Assembly: GCA_963169105.1 (NCBI GenBank)
Contig: OY720636.1
Location: 68,064,123 to 68,128,122 of the forward strand
Direction of reading: 5' to 3'
DNA from: Ceriagrion tenellum
Taxonomy: Eukaryota > Arthropoda > Insecta > Odonata > Coenagrionidae
Length of the DNA stretch: 64,000 bases
Shown: positions 54,895-64,000 of the stretch, in pieces
How the letters are laid out: every line of letters begins with the position of its first letter
How positions within the stretch are numbered: the first letter of the stretch is position 1
Notes under the pieces: generated by a model
What the model was told of the DNA's origin: nothing
Seen by the model: only the letters and a program-made list of their open reading frames with translations
Databases searched by the model: none
Position numbers and translations under genes: made by a program

Positions 54895-55240
54895 CATCAT
54901 CATTGGTCTTTCATCCTAAGATTGTCAGACTCCTCCCTTCCCTATTTAATGCTAGGTCCCTTACTCCCTGGTAGCTCTCCCTATAAACTTTCCTCTTCAT
55001 TGGGTCCATGAGCTTATTCTCGGATCTTCTTCGAGGACTTTTCCCTCTATATTACCCCCAACTATGTTCTTCACAAACCCATCGTGCCTCAGGGTGTGTC
55101 CAATCGATCTGATTCTTCATTTCTGTAAAGCGTTCCATATGGTCCGTTCCTATTCTACTCGTTTGTAAAATTCATTATTTCTTATTTCATTCGTCCACTT
55201 TATCTTCAGCATCCTCCTCCAGCACCAGATTTCAGGGAAG
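54895..55240 (-). pseudogene. LINE family B tail fragment (B4)
   Basis: The minus strand reads IGHTLRHDGFVKNIVGGNIE and GKVLEEDPR, then the shared terminal region. The 3' end is the ATGATGATGAT tail at 54894-54904. It is the best preserved of the four B fragments, with the GHtLRHdgfv.nI..G.ieGk pattern intact. Confidence 0.7.
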
Positions 55241-55861
55241 CCTGAACTTGGCGCCAGCATTTGAACATCACAAGAGCGATGGGATCGGAAACTAGAAGTT
55301 GGAAAAGGTAGAAATATATTTCGACAATGGGAGTCTACAGACGTAGCATATTAAGTTGACATATATTAAATTTCATCAGCTATAAAAATCATGAAATGAA
55401 TGAAGTAAAATAATGAATCAATAACTGTGGTTCATGTGAAGGAAAGATACAGTACTCTACTAACCATACACATTAAACTCTACAATTTGACTAGTTGTTA
55501 TCACTTAATACGCGGTTTTCGACTTTCAAAAACACGATTTTGCGATATTGTAAACAGTACTGCGGTGTGTGAGGAATATTTTGTAGTTATCATAGCGTAC
55601 CAATCACAGACCATTATGCTGCCGACGCGGTTTTTATTCCAGAAAGTTCTTATATTTTAAATAAAGTCTTGTAGGAGCTCACAGCCGTACTATAGCTCAA
55701 AGAAGTTGGCTTGCATCATTGATTGCTAGTACCTAGAAAAGAAGTGTGGTAAATGGAAAATATTTTGGTATAAAAAGAAAGATGAAATGATATTTTATTA
55801 CAATGAGGCTAAATTTCTTGAGCCTTATATGAAGAAATATCGCGCTCGAACTATCATAATG
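55241..55861. other. no recognisable feature
   Basis: AT-rich, with a 77-codon ORF (55427-55660) lacking motifs. Confidence 0.45.
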
Positions 55862-56240
55862 AGATTTTTACGAAGGCTTCCGCGGTTTTCTTGTTATCTA
55901 GAATGTTTCGATTTTTCCCGCGTTGCAGCATATAAGTAATCAGCGTAATACAGGATTCGAGCGGCGATCAGGAGAGCTAAAAATCCGAATAATGTTAACT
56001 GGGAAGACCACTGTACTTCCAAATGGATTTTCAACAACCCAAGATCGGCCGACTCCTCTGCCAATCAGAGCACTCTGGACTGGACCCTACCGAATATTTA
56101 ACAAACCATAGTCCTTTATATAGCGGTCAACAAATTTCAAGAACATTTGGATATGATGGTGCCGACTGGAGTTCCGGCGAAACGCTTGTCCACTATTATG
56201 CTTCAACGCGGGAAGTACCCGAAAAATTCTAAATCACCAA
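55862..56240 (+). mobile_element. Penelope-like terminal region (tentative)
   Basis: Starts with TTACGAAGGCTTCCGCGGTT (55869) and later has GATGATGGTGCCGACTGGAG then TTCCGGCGAAACGC (56150-56184), a CTGATGA/GAAAC-like arrangement similar to the motif at 61360. The phrase after it (GGGAAGTACCCGAAAAATTC) parallels GGAGGACATCCCGGAAAAAT after the 61.36 kb motif. No RT is seen. Confidence 0.4.
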
Positions 56241-56281
56241 AATGAAACCTGTAACTTTACATTCACGCATATCCCGCAAAG

Positions 56282-56360
56282 ACAGGTTGGCGCGGTAGCT
56301 AAAGTACTGGCTTCCTACGTTGTGGGTCCGGGTCCAAATCCCGGAAGTTATGGTGAGAAT
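56282..56360 (+). mobile_element. tRNA-like SINE head
   Basis: GGTTGGCGCGGTAGCTAAAG with an A box at GTAGCTAAAGTACTGG, then a B-box-like GGGTCCAAATCCCGG. Resembles the head of the SINEs at 59.67 and 61.57 kb but lacks their core. Confidence 0.5.
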
Positions 56361-57599
56361 GCCGATAATAGTTGCATCCGCGATTAATGCTGATGCGCAG
56401 ATACTCAGAATAGGCGTCAGACGTAATAAACGTTTTAATTTTAAATGTTGATATGTAGAGGTCGATGGGCAATTCCATAGTATCCGATGTCACATTTATG
56501 CATATTTTCTGAAATATTAATTTGATGTAATCATTTCCTAAAAGTATTGGAGTGAAGCGAATTCATATGGAGACGACAATAGACTATAATATTTTGAATT
56601 ATTTTGATCATGCTGAACAATACCTGTGCTCAGTGCACTGTTGAGTTTTCACGGTAACTGACGTAATCTAAAAATGAAATCAATGTATGGCCATAATTAA
56701 CAAAGGAAAAATTCTCTGAATCGATGAGCAGCATTATAACCATGCCTGAGACTGTTTGGAAACATATACAGGATTATTATTTAAGAGCTGAAACGACTTA
56801 TACTTCTTACCACCTGAGCGGTAATGTATATCTATCGTAATTTAGTGTTGAATAGTAACAGACGTAAAAGTCATGGGTAACTGATGTAAGCTCTGTGAAC
56901 CAAGTAAAGGCTACATATCACATATAATTTACATATTACATATTAATTGTCACCAGATAGAAGGAGTAGAGATAAATGTGCTTAAATGTTAGGTATGTGA
57001 TGATTACTCGTGAAAAAAACGTTATTTTTTAAAGAATAAATTTATATTTAACTTTTGACGTCCTATTTTCCATGGAATTTATCAGGTATAGATGTCAGAG
57101 ATTATCATATTTTCTGAAAAAAAAATTAAAAATATTTTATTTTCTCCCAGATGACATAAAGAAAAAAAACCGAATGTCATGGATACGTGGCATTAAACTT
57201 TTACTTAGTGATATCCATGTTATCTGCCATATGTTGAACAGCAGTTGATTAGAATGCATTTATAATTTTACAATTTTTCAAGTGTTTAAAGTTTTTATGT
57301 ATTCTATGTATGTCATTAAGTATTAGTTTTATTGAACTTCTAATTAGCGATCTGCGGCTGATTTGTATTATTTTGATTTAAAATTTGTTTTTATATTATA
57401 AAATTCTTCAAATACTTATATGTGCTCAAAAGCCAAAATTTAAGACTATACGTGTATACATTGTACAGATTGAATGGTTAAACTATCGGTAGCTACAAAA
57501 CAGGAGCATCTTAGGAGCCACATAAATGCTTCTATCTCTATGAAATATTTCCCTATTTTGTGAAGAAAAATGTTTTGGTTGCAATTAACGTTTATTTAC
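56361..57599. other. no recognisable feature
   Basis: Strongly AT-rich; no ORF of note and no shared repeats. Confidence 0.5.
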
Positions 57600-58560
57600 T
57601 ATTATTTATTTATTACCTCAATAGAATCAGCCGCCGGGGAGGAAGAAAAAGGAGGAAAAGGAGATTGAATTAGAGGGAAAGGGATTGTATGGTGAGGTTT
57701 TTGCGCGAGGAGGGGCAGAATGGGGAGGGGTGTAGTGGGAGGGAGAAAAAAAGCCAGCAAAGTCGGATCGGGAGGGAGCGGGATGGGATGGGAGGAGGGG
57801 GGTTACAACAGCCTTCGACTCCTCCTTCCCCCGGGGCCATGTGCCACACCAAAGCAGGCCACTCCCACAGCCGAGCGTAGGAAGAAAGAGTGAGATATAT
57901 ACAGAGGGTACGAATCGGAGAAAATAAGAGAACAGTGGGGGAAGAGAGGAGAGGACCTTCAGCTCACTGGCGTATCACCCCTTGCCACACACACCCGGGA
58001 CGCATAGCAGCACCGCGTTCGGAGTGCCTCCACCCGACGACCTATTCCGGACGACTCCCCTCCCCCCCAACAATGGCAGCCACTCCTACACACACACATG
58101 CCACCCTCCCCCACTCCGTACGCAACTCGTCAATCCTTTCGCCCCCTCCTCATCTCCCGACTCGAAAACTCCCCGGGGGGTAAGGAGGGGGCGTTTTAGA
58201 GGATGGGTGGCTGTGGCGGGAGGCTGGTTTGGGGGGGGGGGGGAGTGTGTGGGGCGTTTATAAGGGTGGAAGCGAACGGACGTAACAGGTTACTTACTTA
58301 TACCCCCTTTCATATGTGAGGGGGAGAGAGAGGGTGGGTCTGTAAGGCAGGGGTGGAGCCGTGAGGATATTCTTCTTATTACAACCGCGTTACGACTCTC
58401 CATTTATTTTTTTTCAGTCAGAGGGGGATGGCATTGTGGGAAGGGAGGGACACAGAAGGGGGAGGTGACGGGGGAGGAAGGGGGGTTGCGCTGCGTGGGC
58501 GGAAGGACGTGTCCCGGCCGAGGGCTAGCCCGGAGAAAACAGGTGTGCGGAGGAAAAAGT
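57600..58560. other. GC-rich island with G runs, possible regulatory DNA
   Basis: 57640-57800 and 58420-58520 are G/A-rich; 58000-58180 is C-rich. A long G run lies at about 58229-58243, just before GGGGCGTTTATAAGG, a TATA-like element at about 58256. ORFs are low-complexity. Transcription from here is possible but not shown. Confidence 0.3.
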
Positions 58561-58608
58561 AGACCGAATTCTTTTTGTCCTGGACGGACAAGGAGGAAAA
58601 ATGCTATT

Positions 58609-59200
58609 AAGGTAGCTTGAGCGAGATAGTTCGCTAGTCTTAATGGAGAATATATTCATGTTACAAGTTTTTATTTCAGAATATGTAGGAAATATTAGGT
58701 AAATGTTGTAATATATTGAGTGCAATTGTATACTTTGATGAAGTGAATTCTAAGTAATCAAATAAAAATATCTACATAAATCTTTCATTCGACTCATTTT
58801 ATTCACGCGGTACGTTTAAAACTCCTCCACAACGGAAGATTTTTCTGATACATTTTTTTTGATGAAAAATGTTAATACTGATTTTTGATGGAAAAACTAC
58901 GACTGCGACAATATGATTTATTTTCAAAAATAGTCAACAACGCATACAAAATATATGCAGCTATTTTTTGACAGGATTTAGGTGTTAGAAATTTCTAATT
59001 TTTCAATAAGATCTTTCCGGAGTGCAAACATGTACCATTTCCCATATCATTGGACCGGGATTTTTCGTCAAAAATCTCGGAAAGAAGTTCGGTAAGGGGC
59101 TGGTATTTTTGTATCTTCACAAGGGTGACATATTTTTTCTTTAAAATGTGACCAAATTCACTGATTTCTAGGTGAAATCCACTAGGACTAGATAGCTCAC
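58609..59200 (+). mobile_element. family D element (copy D6)
   Basis: The left end AAGGTAGCTTGAGCGAGATA is preserved. The interior follows D4 (AAATAAAAATATCTACATAA, CTCCACAACGGAAGATTTTT, CCGGAGTGCAAAC, AAATTCACTGATTTCTAGGT). The right end, expected GCTCAAACTACCTT, is replaced by CTAGATAGCTCAC. Confidence 0.65.
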
Positions 59201-59666
59201 ATATGGAGGTGATGAAAACCTATATCAGCCATGAGTAATTGTGACGAGTTTTGGAACAGGCCAAGTACCAAAGAATAATTTCTATTTTAGGTTTTAAAAA
59301 CGGCAGGAGATATCCAATTTCCTTGACTGGAATACCTCCTGAAAGAAAGCGGGTCTTCATGTTATATTAACACCCTCTGTACCATTTTCAAGCGATATTT
59401 GATTGTGTTGGAGAATATATAAGATAAAATTTAAATTTAGTTCTAATTGAAATGCATTCGTCAAATCAAACCAACAGACATATAACTGATTTAACTCATT
59501 AACAATTTTCAATTAAAATTTACATCACGCATCAATCACCAAAGGGAAGTAAAACACCCATATTTATCGATGAACAAAACATTAAGTTGACGATTCATAG
59601 CTACCATACCCACGCTTTTAAAGAAAGAAATGCCTGTAATACCTATACCCTAACAAGAGTCACGCA
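59201..59666. other. no recognisable feature
   Basis: AT-rich spacer. Confidence 0.5.
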
Positions 59667-59969
59667 GGGGATTGGGTTAGTTTCGTGGCTATAGTACTGG
59701 CTAACCATGTGGACGGCCAGGGTTGAAACCCCTGCAGAGGAGGATGTTTTTCAGAGGAAACCCGACCCCTACTTGAATATCTTGCGGAGGGCACTTCAAG
59801 TACAGTACTCCGTCTGTCGGATGAGACGGTAAACCGTGTCCCCTTGGCGCCTTTTGCTAAGAGCAGGCTAATGCCGATGCCGGGTTTCTATCCACCCTTC
59901 CTCCCTTACCTATCCCGTATGGCGCAAATGAATTTAGTTGTCGGTCGCCTCCCCAAATATCCAATCCAA
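59667..59969 (+). mobile_element. core-type tRNA-derived SINE (copy 1)
   Basis: A tRNA-like head with the B box in CCAGGGTTGAAACCCCTGC, a central CTGTCGGATGAGACGGTAAA, then TGCCGATGCCGGGTTTCTAT and a tail of CCAATCCAA. It aligns over its length with 61567-61885. About 300 bases, transcribed by RNA polymerase III if active. Confidence 0.85.
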
Positions 59970-60984
59970 AAGACTCGTTTAGTCATAGCGATATGTTGAC
60001 ACAATTTAAAGAGAATATGAACCTATGACTTGAAGATACAATAAATAAAATGAACCTAGAGAATATATAGTAAAACAGGTACTCTTTAAAAACCATGTTA
60101 AAAGAGTTAGTTAACGCGAAATTTGATTTGAAAAGTAAATTTACGAATCCGATAATACTTGCGCATTAAAGGTGAAGTTTTACATAAAGACGATATTAGA
60201 GAGCGGAAGATAAATATTATTTTTAGTTTTCAGTGGAAAAGATGGGGACCTGTCCGTGTAAATAGTTGGAGAACACAAGAATACTCCGACTGTAATGTAT
60301 AATTAGATATTTATACTTTAGAGCGTTTCACATTAAGCTGACAGCATAAGGTCTTACGGAGATTCGTTTCCTGTGTTAATCTCCTTAAGACAGGAGACCC
60401 AATGTTGCCAATTGTAGCTAAAAATAATATAAAGCTGAGCATTATACTTTACCCTCTATGGACGAGCGAGTAAAACTTGTTACGTTTCAAAATCATTGAG
60501 ATATCTGCTTTCTAAGAGGCTTTTACTTTTAGTTGCTGCGATATACAGAATTTTAACGCTTCGGATAAATTGTTTATTGCGTCTCTTTCGGCGGTTTGTC
60601 AAACAATTTGAATAGATGAATGTGTGATGCTCATTGACAATCGAGGGTCTAGTGGAGCTCTGAAATAAATAGTTCAACTGCCTTATGAAGAAAAAATTGG
60701 GAAATTTATAAAAAAGATACGTTATGAAGGTAATGGTGAAGTATACCTTGTGCAAGTATTATTACATAGTGTATTAATTTAAATGAAATGCATACAATAG
60801 AAAGACCACTTTTTGAAAAAACGTTATTATCAAATCAATGCCATTTTTTTAACCTTAAATAACACCTTTAAAAACACCAATATCGTAGCAGTATTTTTTC
60901 AGGCTGTTTCATAATTCTGTTTATGGAGGGTTAATGCACAGCAAGGAGTCCTTCAAAGTTCAAATATTATTCTCTGACGTAATT
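59970..60984. other. no recognisable feature
   Basis: AT-rich; a 91-codon minus-strand ORF at 60755-60480 is unrecognised. Confidence 0.45.
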
Positions 60985-61410
60985 TTCCAAATGGGGGTGC
61001 GGAGACTCATACATTGGCCAAAAATCAAGAGACTTGCAATCCCGAATCAAGGAACACCAGGGGGCCACCAAGAACAGGCTTCTCCTCTCATCTGCTATCG
61101 CCGAACACGTATGGGATGGGCCTACGCACAGCGTTGTCTTTGAGAATGCTAGACTCATCGCCAAAGAGAAGAGGTACCATCCAAGACTCATTCGAGAGGC
61201 CATCGGGATAGAAAAAACACCAACGTTCAACAGGGAGGACGGCTATCCGCTCTTAGACGCCTGGAAGCGACTATTTCACCGACTGGCCATTCAGAGCGCA
61301 ACGCGGGAAAAACCAAGGATTATAAAAGACAAGCAGAAACCTGCATCTAGGCTTCAAGCCTGATGACGCCAGCTGAAACGCCGGCGAAACTGTCGTACGA
61401 AGATGGATTG
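60985..61410 (+). pseudogene. Penelope-like element GIY-YIG remnant plus hammerhead-like motif
   Basis: The + frame read from 60998 gives CGDSYIGQKSRDLQSRIKEH, the end of a GIY-YIG nuclease domain of the type fused to Penelope-like RTs ('CG..YiGqT.R.L..RikEH'). It continues AIAEHVWDGPTHSVVFEN, then RLIREAIGIEKTPTFNREDG and YPLLDAWKRLF, the usual C-terminal extension ('IReaiEIek....fNReDGy.ls..W'). The stop TGA at 61361-61363 overlaps CTGATGA (61360-61366), and GAAAC lies at 61386-61390 after a GCC/GGC stem. These are the conserved core strings of the hammerhead ribozymes reported in Penelope-like elements. The RT domain upstream is missing and no GIY residues are visible, so the copy is 5' truncated. 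In life the nuclease would nick target DNA for insertion. Confidence 0.7.
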
Positions 61411-61566
61411 ACGTGGAGGACATCCCGGAAAAATGGCCACGCCAATTTAATTAAATTAGGTCAGTATTGGAATTGGTAGGTTACATGAGGTGAGCACGCG
61501 GGGCGTGATCTTGGCAACAGCGCTCTCCATAAGGTCCATGCTGTCAACGGAACTATGGCAACAAAG

Positions 61567-61885
61567 TTGGGGGGGGATCGGGTTGGTGTGGTGGTTAGAG
61601 TACTTGCTTACCACACGGGCGGCCAGGGTTCAAATCCCTGCAGTGGCGGATGTTTTTCAGAGGAACCCGATCCCTACTTGAGTGTCTTGTGGAGGGCACT
61701 TCAAGTGGAGTACTCCGTCTGTCGGATGAGACGGTAAACCGTGGTCCCCTTGGCGCCTTTCGTCAAGAGCAGGCTAATGCCGACGCCGGGTTTCTATCCA
61801 CTCTTCCTCCCTTACCTATCCCTATGGCGCAAATGACCTTAGCCGTCGGTCGCCTCCCCAAATATCCAATCCAATCCAACAAAGT
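61567..61885 (+). mobile_element. core-type tRNA-derived SINE (copy 2)
   Basis: Better preserved than copy 1: A-box TGGTTAGAGTACTTG, T-arm CCAGGGTTCAAATCCCTGC, core CTGTCGGATGAGACGGTAAA, then CTTGGCGCCTTTCGTCAAGA and tail CCAATCCAATCCAAC. Same strand as copy 1, 1.9 kb apart. Confidence 0.85.
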
Positions 61886-62585
61886 TGGGAAAAAATAAAC
61901 TTACTTTCATTTTGCAATGGGCCTGAAACAAGAAAACCAGTAGGAAATAGAAATTGTTTGAGGTTGAAAAAATTGCTCAAGACAGAGAGAGCTGTAGAGA
62001 GTGAGAAACTGGGCGGAGATGGAGGATGTAACTGAAAGAGAATGCTGGGAGAAATGGGGCGTGGCGACGATGATAAGGAAACCCGAGATGAGGAGGAACG
62101 GGGAATGAAGAGAGATTTCGGGTTGAGGGAGAGATTTGGGATGGCTGAGTAGGAAGGGCGTTCACGTGACGAATGGGCGAGAGTAGTCCGTATGAATTGG
62201 ACCGGGCAATAGAAAAATAGGTGTGGATAAGTGGCAGCGGTAGTAATTAGAAGAAAATATGGATCGCCTCGGAAAGCTGAGATCGATTGTCCCATTTAGT
62301 ATAAATCGAAAATTAGGCCTATCTGGGTGATGAATGCGTCTAAGTTTATCCCCAGGGGGGTTTATAAAAATAAACTCACGGATAGAATTATTGGTTAGGC
62401 GTTTGGGAGCCATACCTTGGTTGAAATAAAGAAGACTTAATATTTCGCACGGGCACGAGGCGCCGGGATTTTGGATGATCGATCACATGGGAAGATGCTG
62501 TTTGAAGATGTGAAGTGATGCATAAGGAGGGAAGAAAAGATTTGGTATTTTAAACGAAGTGAAGACAGGAGATGAGCATGAGAAA
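61886..62585. other. purine-rich unassigned DNA
   Basis: 61980-62170 is G/A-rich on the + strand and creates long opposite-strand ORFs (157 codons, 62295-61822) of Ser/Pro/Phe type, with no motif. Confidence 0.4.
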
Positions 62586-62589
62586 GAGT

Positions 62590-62990
62590 GTAGTAGAGAT
62601 GCCACATCGACATCGATGCATCGGACTACTCGACGGCTCGTTTTTTTGGCCGTGTCATCGAAAACATGGAGTAGTGAAATGAAAATTAAGTGAGTTTTGA
62701 GTACTTTTTATGTACATAAAAAAATCCTCTACTCGGTGTGACATCAATATATCGGACTACACGATATTTTTTGGCCGAGACATCGAAAACATCCAGTAGT
62801 AAAGTAATCCGATGAAAATGGAATGAGTAGCGAGTACTTTTATAAACATCGAAAAATCGACCACTCGATGTGACATCGATGTTATTTGGCCGTGTCATCG
62901 ATAACATCGAGCAGTAAATAAAATCCGATGAAAACTGAGTGAGTGATGAGTACTTTTTATAAACATTGAAAAATCAACTACTTGATGGTT
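62590..62990. repeat. tandem repeat, ~120-130-base unit, three copies
   Basis: GGCCGTGTCATCGAAAACAT-type sequence recurs at about 62648, 62772 and 62889, each followed by GAGTAGTAAA-like sequence, then GAGTACTTTT and CATCGAAAAATCGAC. Units also contain opposed ACTACTCGATG / CATCGAGTAGT stretches, so each can form a hairpin. The copies differ by small indels and about 10-20% substitutions as judged by eye. Confidence 0.75.
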
Positions 62991-63017
62991 TGTGGTCAAT
63001 ACACATCCACAGAGTGT

Positions 63018-63080
63018 AGGGAAATACCGTATTTCTCCGAATATAAGCCGCACCCCGTTTTTGGGGTCTCAAGCAGGGAA
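63018..63080. mobile_element. possible DNA-transposon end (weak)
   Basis: ACCGTATTTCTCCGAATATA followed by AGCCGCACCCC looks like a conserved transposon terminus, but no matching inverted end is found nearby. Confidence 0.25.
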
Positions 63081-63204
63081 AGAAGTTAATACTATACCAA
63101 AGTACAGCGTGCCATAGTGACCTCCTCTAGTCCTGCTGACTGAATTACTAGTTTTGAATTTTATTTTATGATTGTTTATTCTTAATTTTTACTGTAAACA
63201 AGTA

Positions 63205-64000
63205 CTACCTTCAGTATTCTTCTTCTTCAGTGTTCAACCCTGGGGTTGGTTTGCAGCAGTACGCCATTCCTCTCTTCTGTCTGCTTTTCTCTTCATTTCT
63301 GTGTATGTGGTGCAACCCATATCATTCACAATCTGCTGCATGAATGACATCCTTGGTCGTCCTAGGCGATTCCTTCCCTCTATAGCTCCTCCTGCTATTG
63401 TTTTAGCGATGTTGTCGTGTCTTAGAATGTGCCCTACGAGTTTGTCTCTTCTCGTTTGGATATGCCTCCACAGGGGTCTGGTTTCCTGAACTCTTTTCAG
63501 TACCTCTTCATTCGTGACTCTACCAAAAGTTAGAAAAGGCGTGAGACAAGGATGTGCTCTCTCTCCTCTTATATTCAATTCATTATTCGTGACTCTACCT
63601 TTCCAGCTGAGTTTCAACATCGTTCTGTAGAGCCACATCTCCAGGGCTTCTAGCCGCCTTCTCTCTTGTTTTCTTACTACCCATGTTTCGCTCCCGTATA
63701 GGGCCACACTCCAAACAAATGCTTTCATCATCCGTTTCCTTATTTCCAAACTAATATTCTTGCTGGTGAGTAGGTTCTTTCTAAGATATAATGCAATTTT
63801 GGCCTGATGTATTCTCCTTACAGTTTCTTTCTGGCATCTACCATCTCTTGTTATTCTTCTTCCCAAGTAGGCAAATTCCTCTATTACTTCTAGCTTCTCT
63901 CCTCCATTTCTCATTATTGAGGGTTCATATTGTTCTTCATTACTGCAAACCATCACCTTGGTTTTGCATTTGTTTATTCTCATGCCATACTGTTTACAGA
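63205..64000 (-). pseudogene. LINE RT C-terminal ORF, running off the right edge
   Basis: A 249-codon minus-strand ORF from 63983 to 63234, open further right (YGMRINKCKTKVMV) beyond the window. In order it shows NKCKTKVMV, EEFAYLGRRITRDGRC, RRIHQAKIALYLRKNL, MKAFVWSVALYGSETW, RRRLEALEMWLYRTML, then RDKLVGHILRHDN, GRNRLGRPRMSFM and GCTTYTEMKRKADRREEWRT. This is the region after the catalytic FADD of an insect LINE RT, and it has no stop, unlike every other LINE piece here. It contains a 75-base anomaly at 63525-63599 (see findings). The 3' end is a GAAGAAG-type tail near 63215. It may be recent, or part of a longer intact element lying outside the window. Confidence 0.8.

Noticed and set aside
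61822..62295. 157-codon minus-strand ORF as a gene
   Set aside because: Part overlaps the SINE 3' end and the rest is the complement of a purine-rich tract; no motif.

Overview
The window looks like intergenic or intronic DNA from a large, transposon-rich eukaryotic genome, most likely an arthropod and probably an insect. The evidence is the AT-rich base composition, the degenerate non-LTR retrotransposon (LINE) tails whose 3' ends run into TAGATG or GAAGAAG repeats, the tRNA-derived SINEs, the Penelope-like GIY-YIG remnant, and the Harbinger-like and piggyBac-like elements. I found no bacterial gene organisation, no rRNA, no CRISPR array and no host protein-coding gene that I can defend. The species cannot be named from the sequence.

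Layout. 1-575 holds a decayed DDE transposase. 2.2-6.6 kb holds a LINE tail, SINEs (two in head-to-head pairs) and a long palindromic-ended repeat (family D). 6.6-11.6 kb holds a Harbinger-type Myb-like ORF with a recognisable intron, then three LINE reverse-transcriptase (RT) remnants. 14.2-22.5 kb is a repeat cluster: tandem copies of an unclassified repeat (family G), three copies of LINE family A, a TTAA-flanked element and a 200-base assembly gap. 23.2-26.3 kb holds two pieces of another LINE (family E). 26.3-29.2 kb is largely featureless. 29.2-39.2 kb has LINE-A copies, four TTAA-flanked or TAA-flanked inverted-repeat elements and two D copies. 41.4-51.5 kb repeats the same families, with a deeply nested LINE-A copy at 49.6-51.5 kb. 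54-64 kb holds LINE, Penelope-like, SINE and tandem-repeat remnants, and an RT ORF that runs off the right edge.

How it fits together. Autonomous sources (LINE, Penelope, Harbinger, piggyBac type) are present only as broken copies, while non-autonomous derivatives are common and better preserved. The nesting gives relative ages: LINE-A and D elements are the older hosts, and the TTAA and TAA inverted-repeat elements inserted into them later.

The most interesting items are as follows. (1) A pair of TTAA-flanked elements at 20.6 and 31.6 kb share similar ends and a similar short ORF start. (2) A piggyBac-like MITE has a 43-base palindrome-containing unit amplified in one arm. (3) LINE-A copies carry a shared 5' module that is not LINE coding sequence. 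(4) A 60-base antisense piece of RT lies between 15-base direct repeats inside an RT ORF. (5) A Penelope-type hammerhead-like motif overlaps the stop codon of the GIY-YIG ORF. All family names were assigned by eye from motifs; no database search was run.
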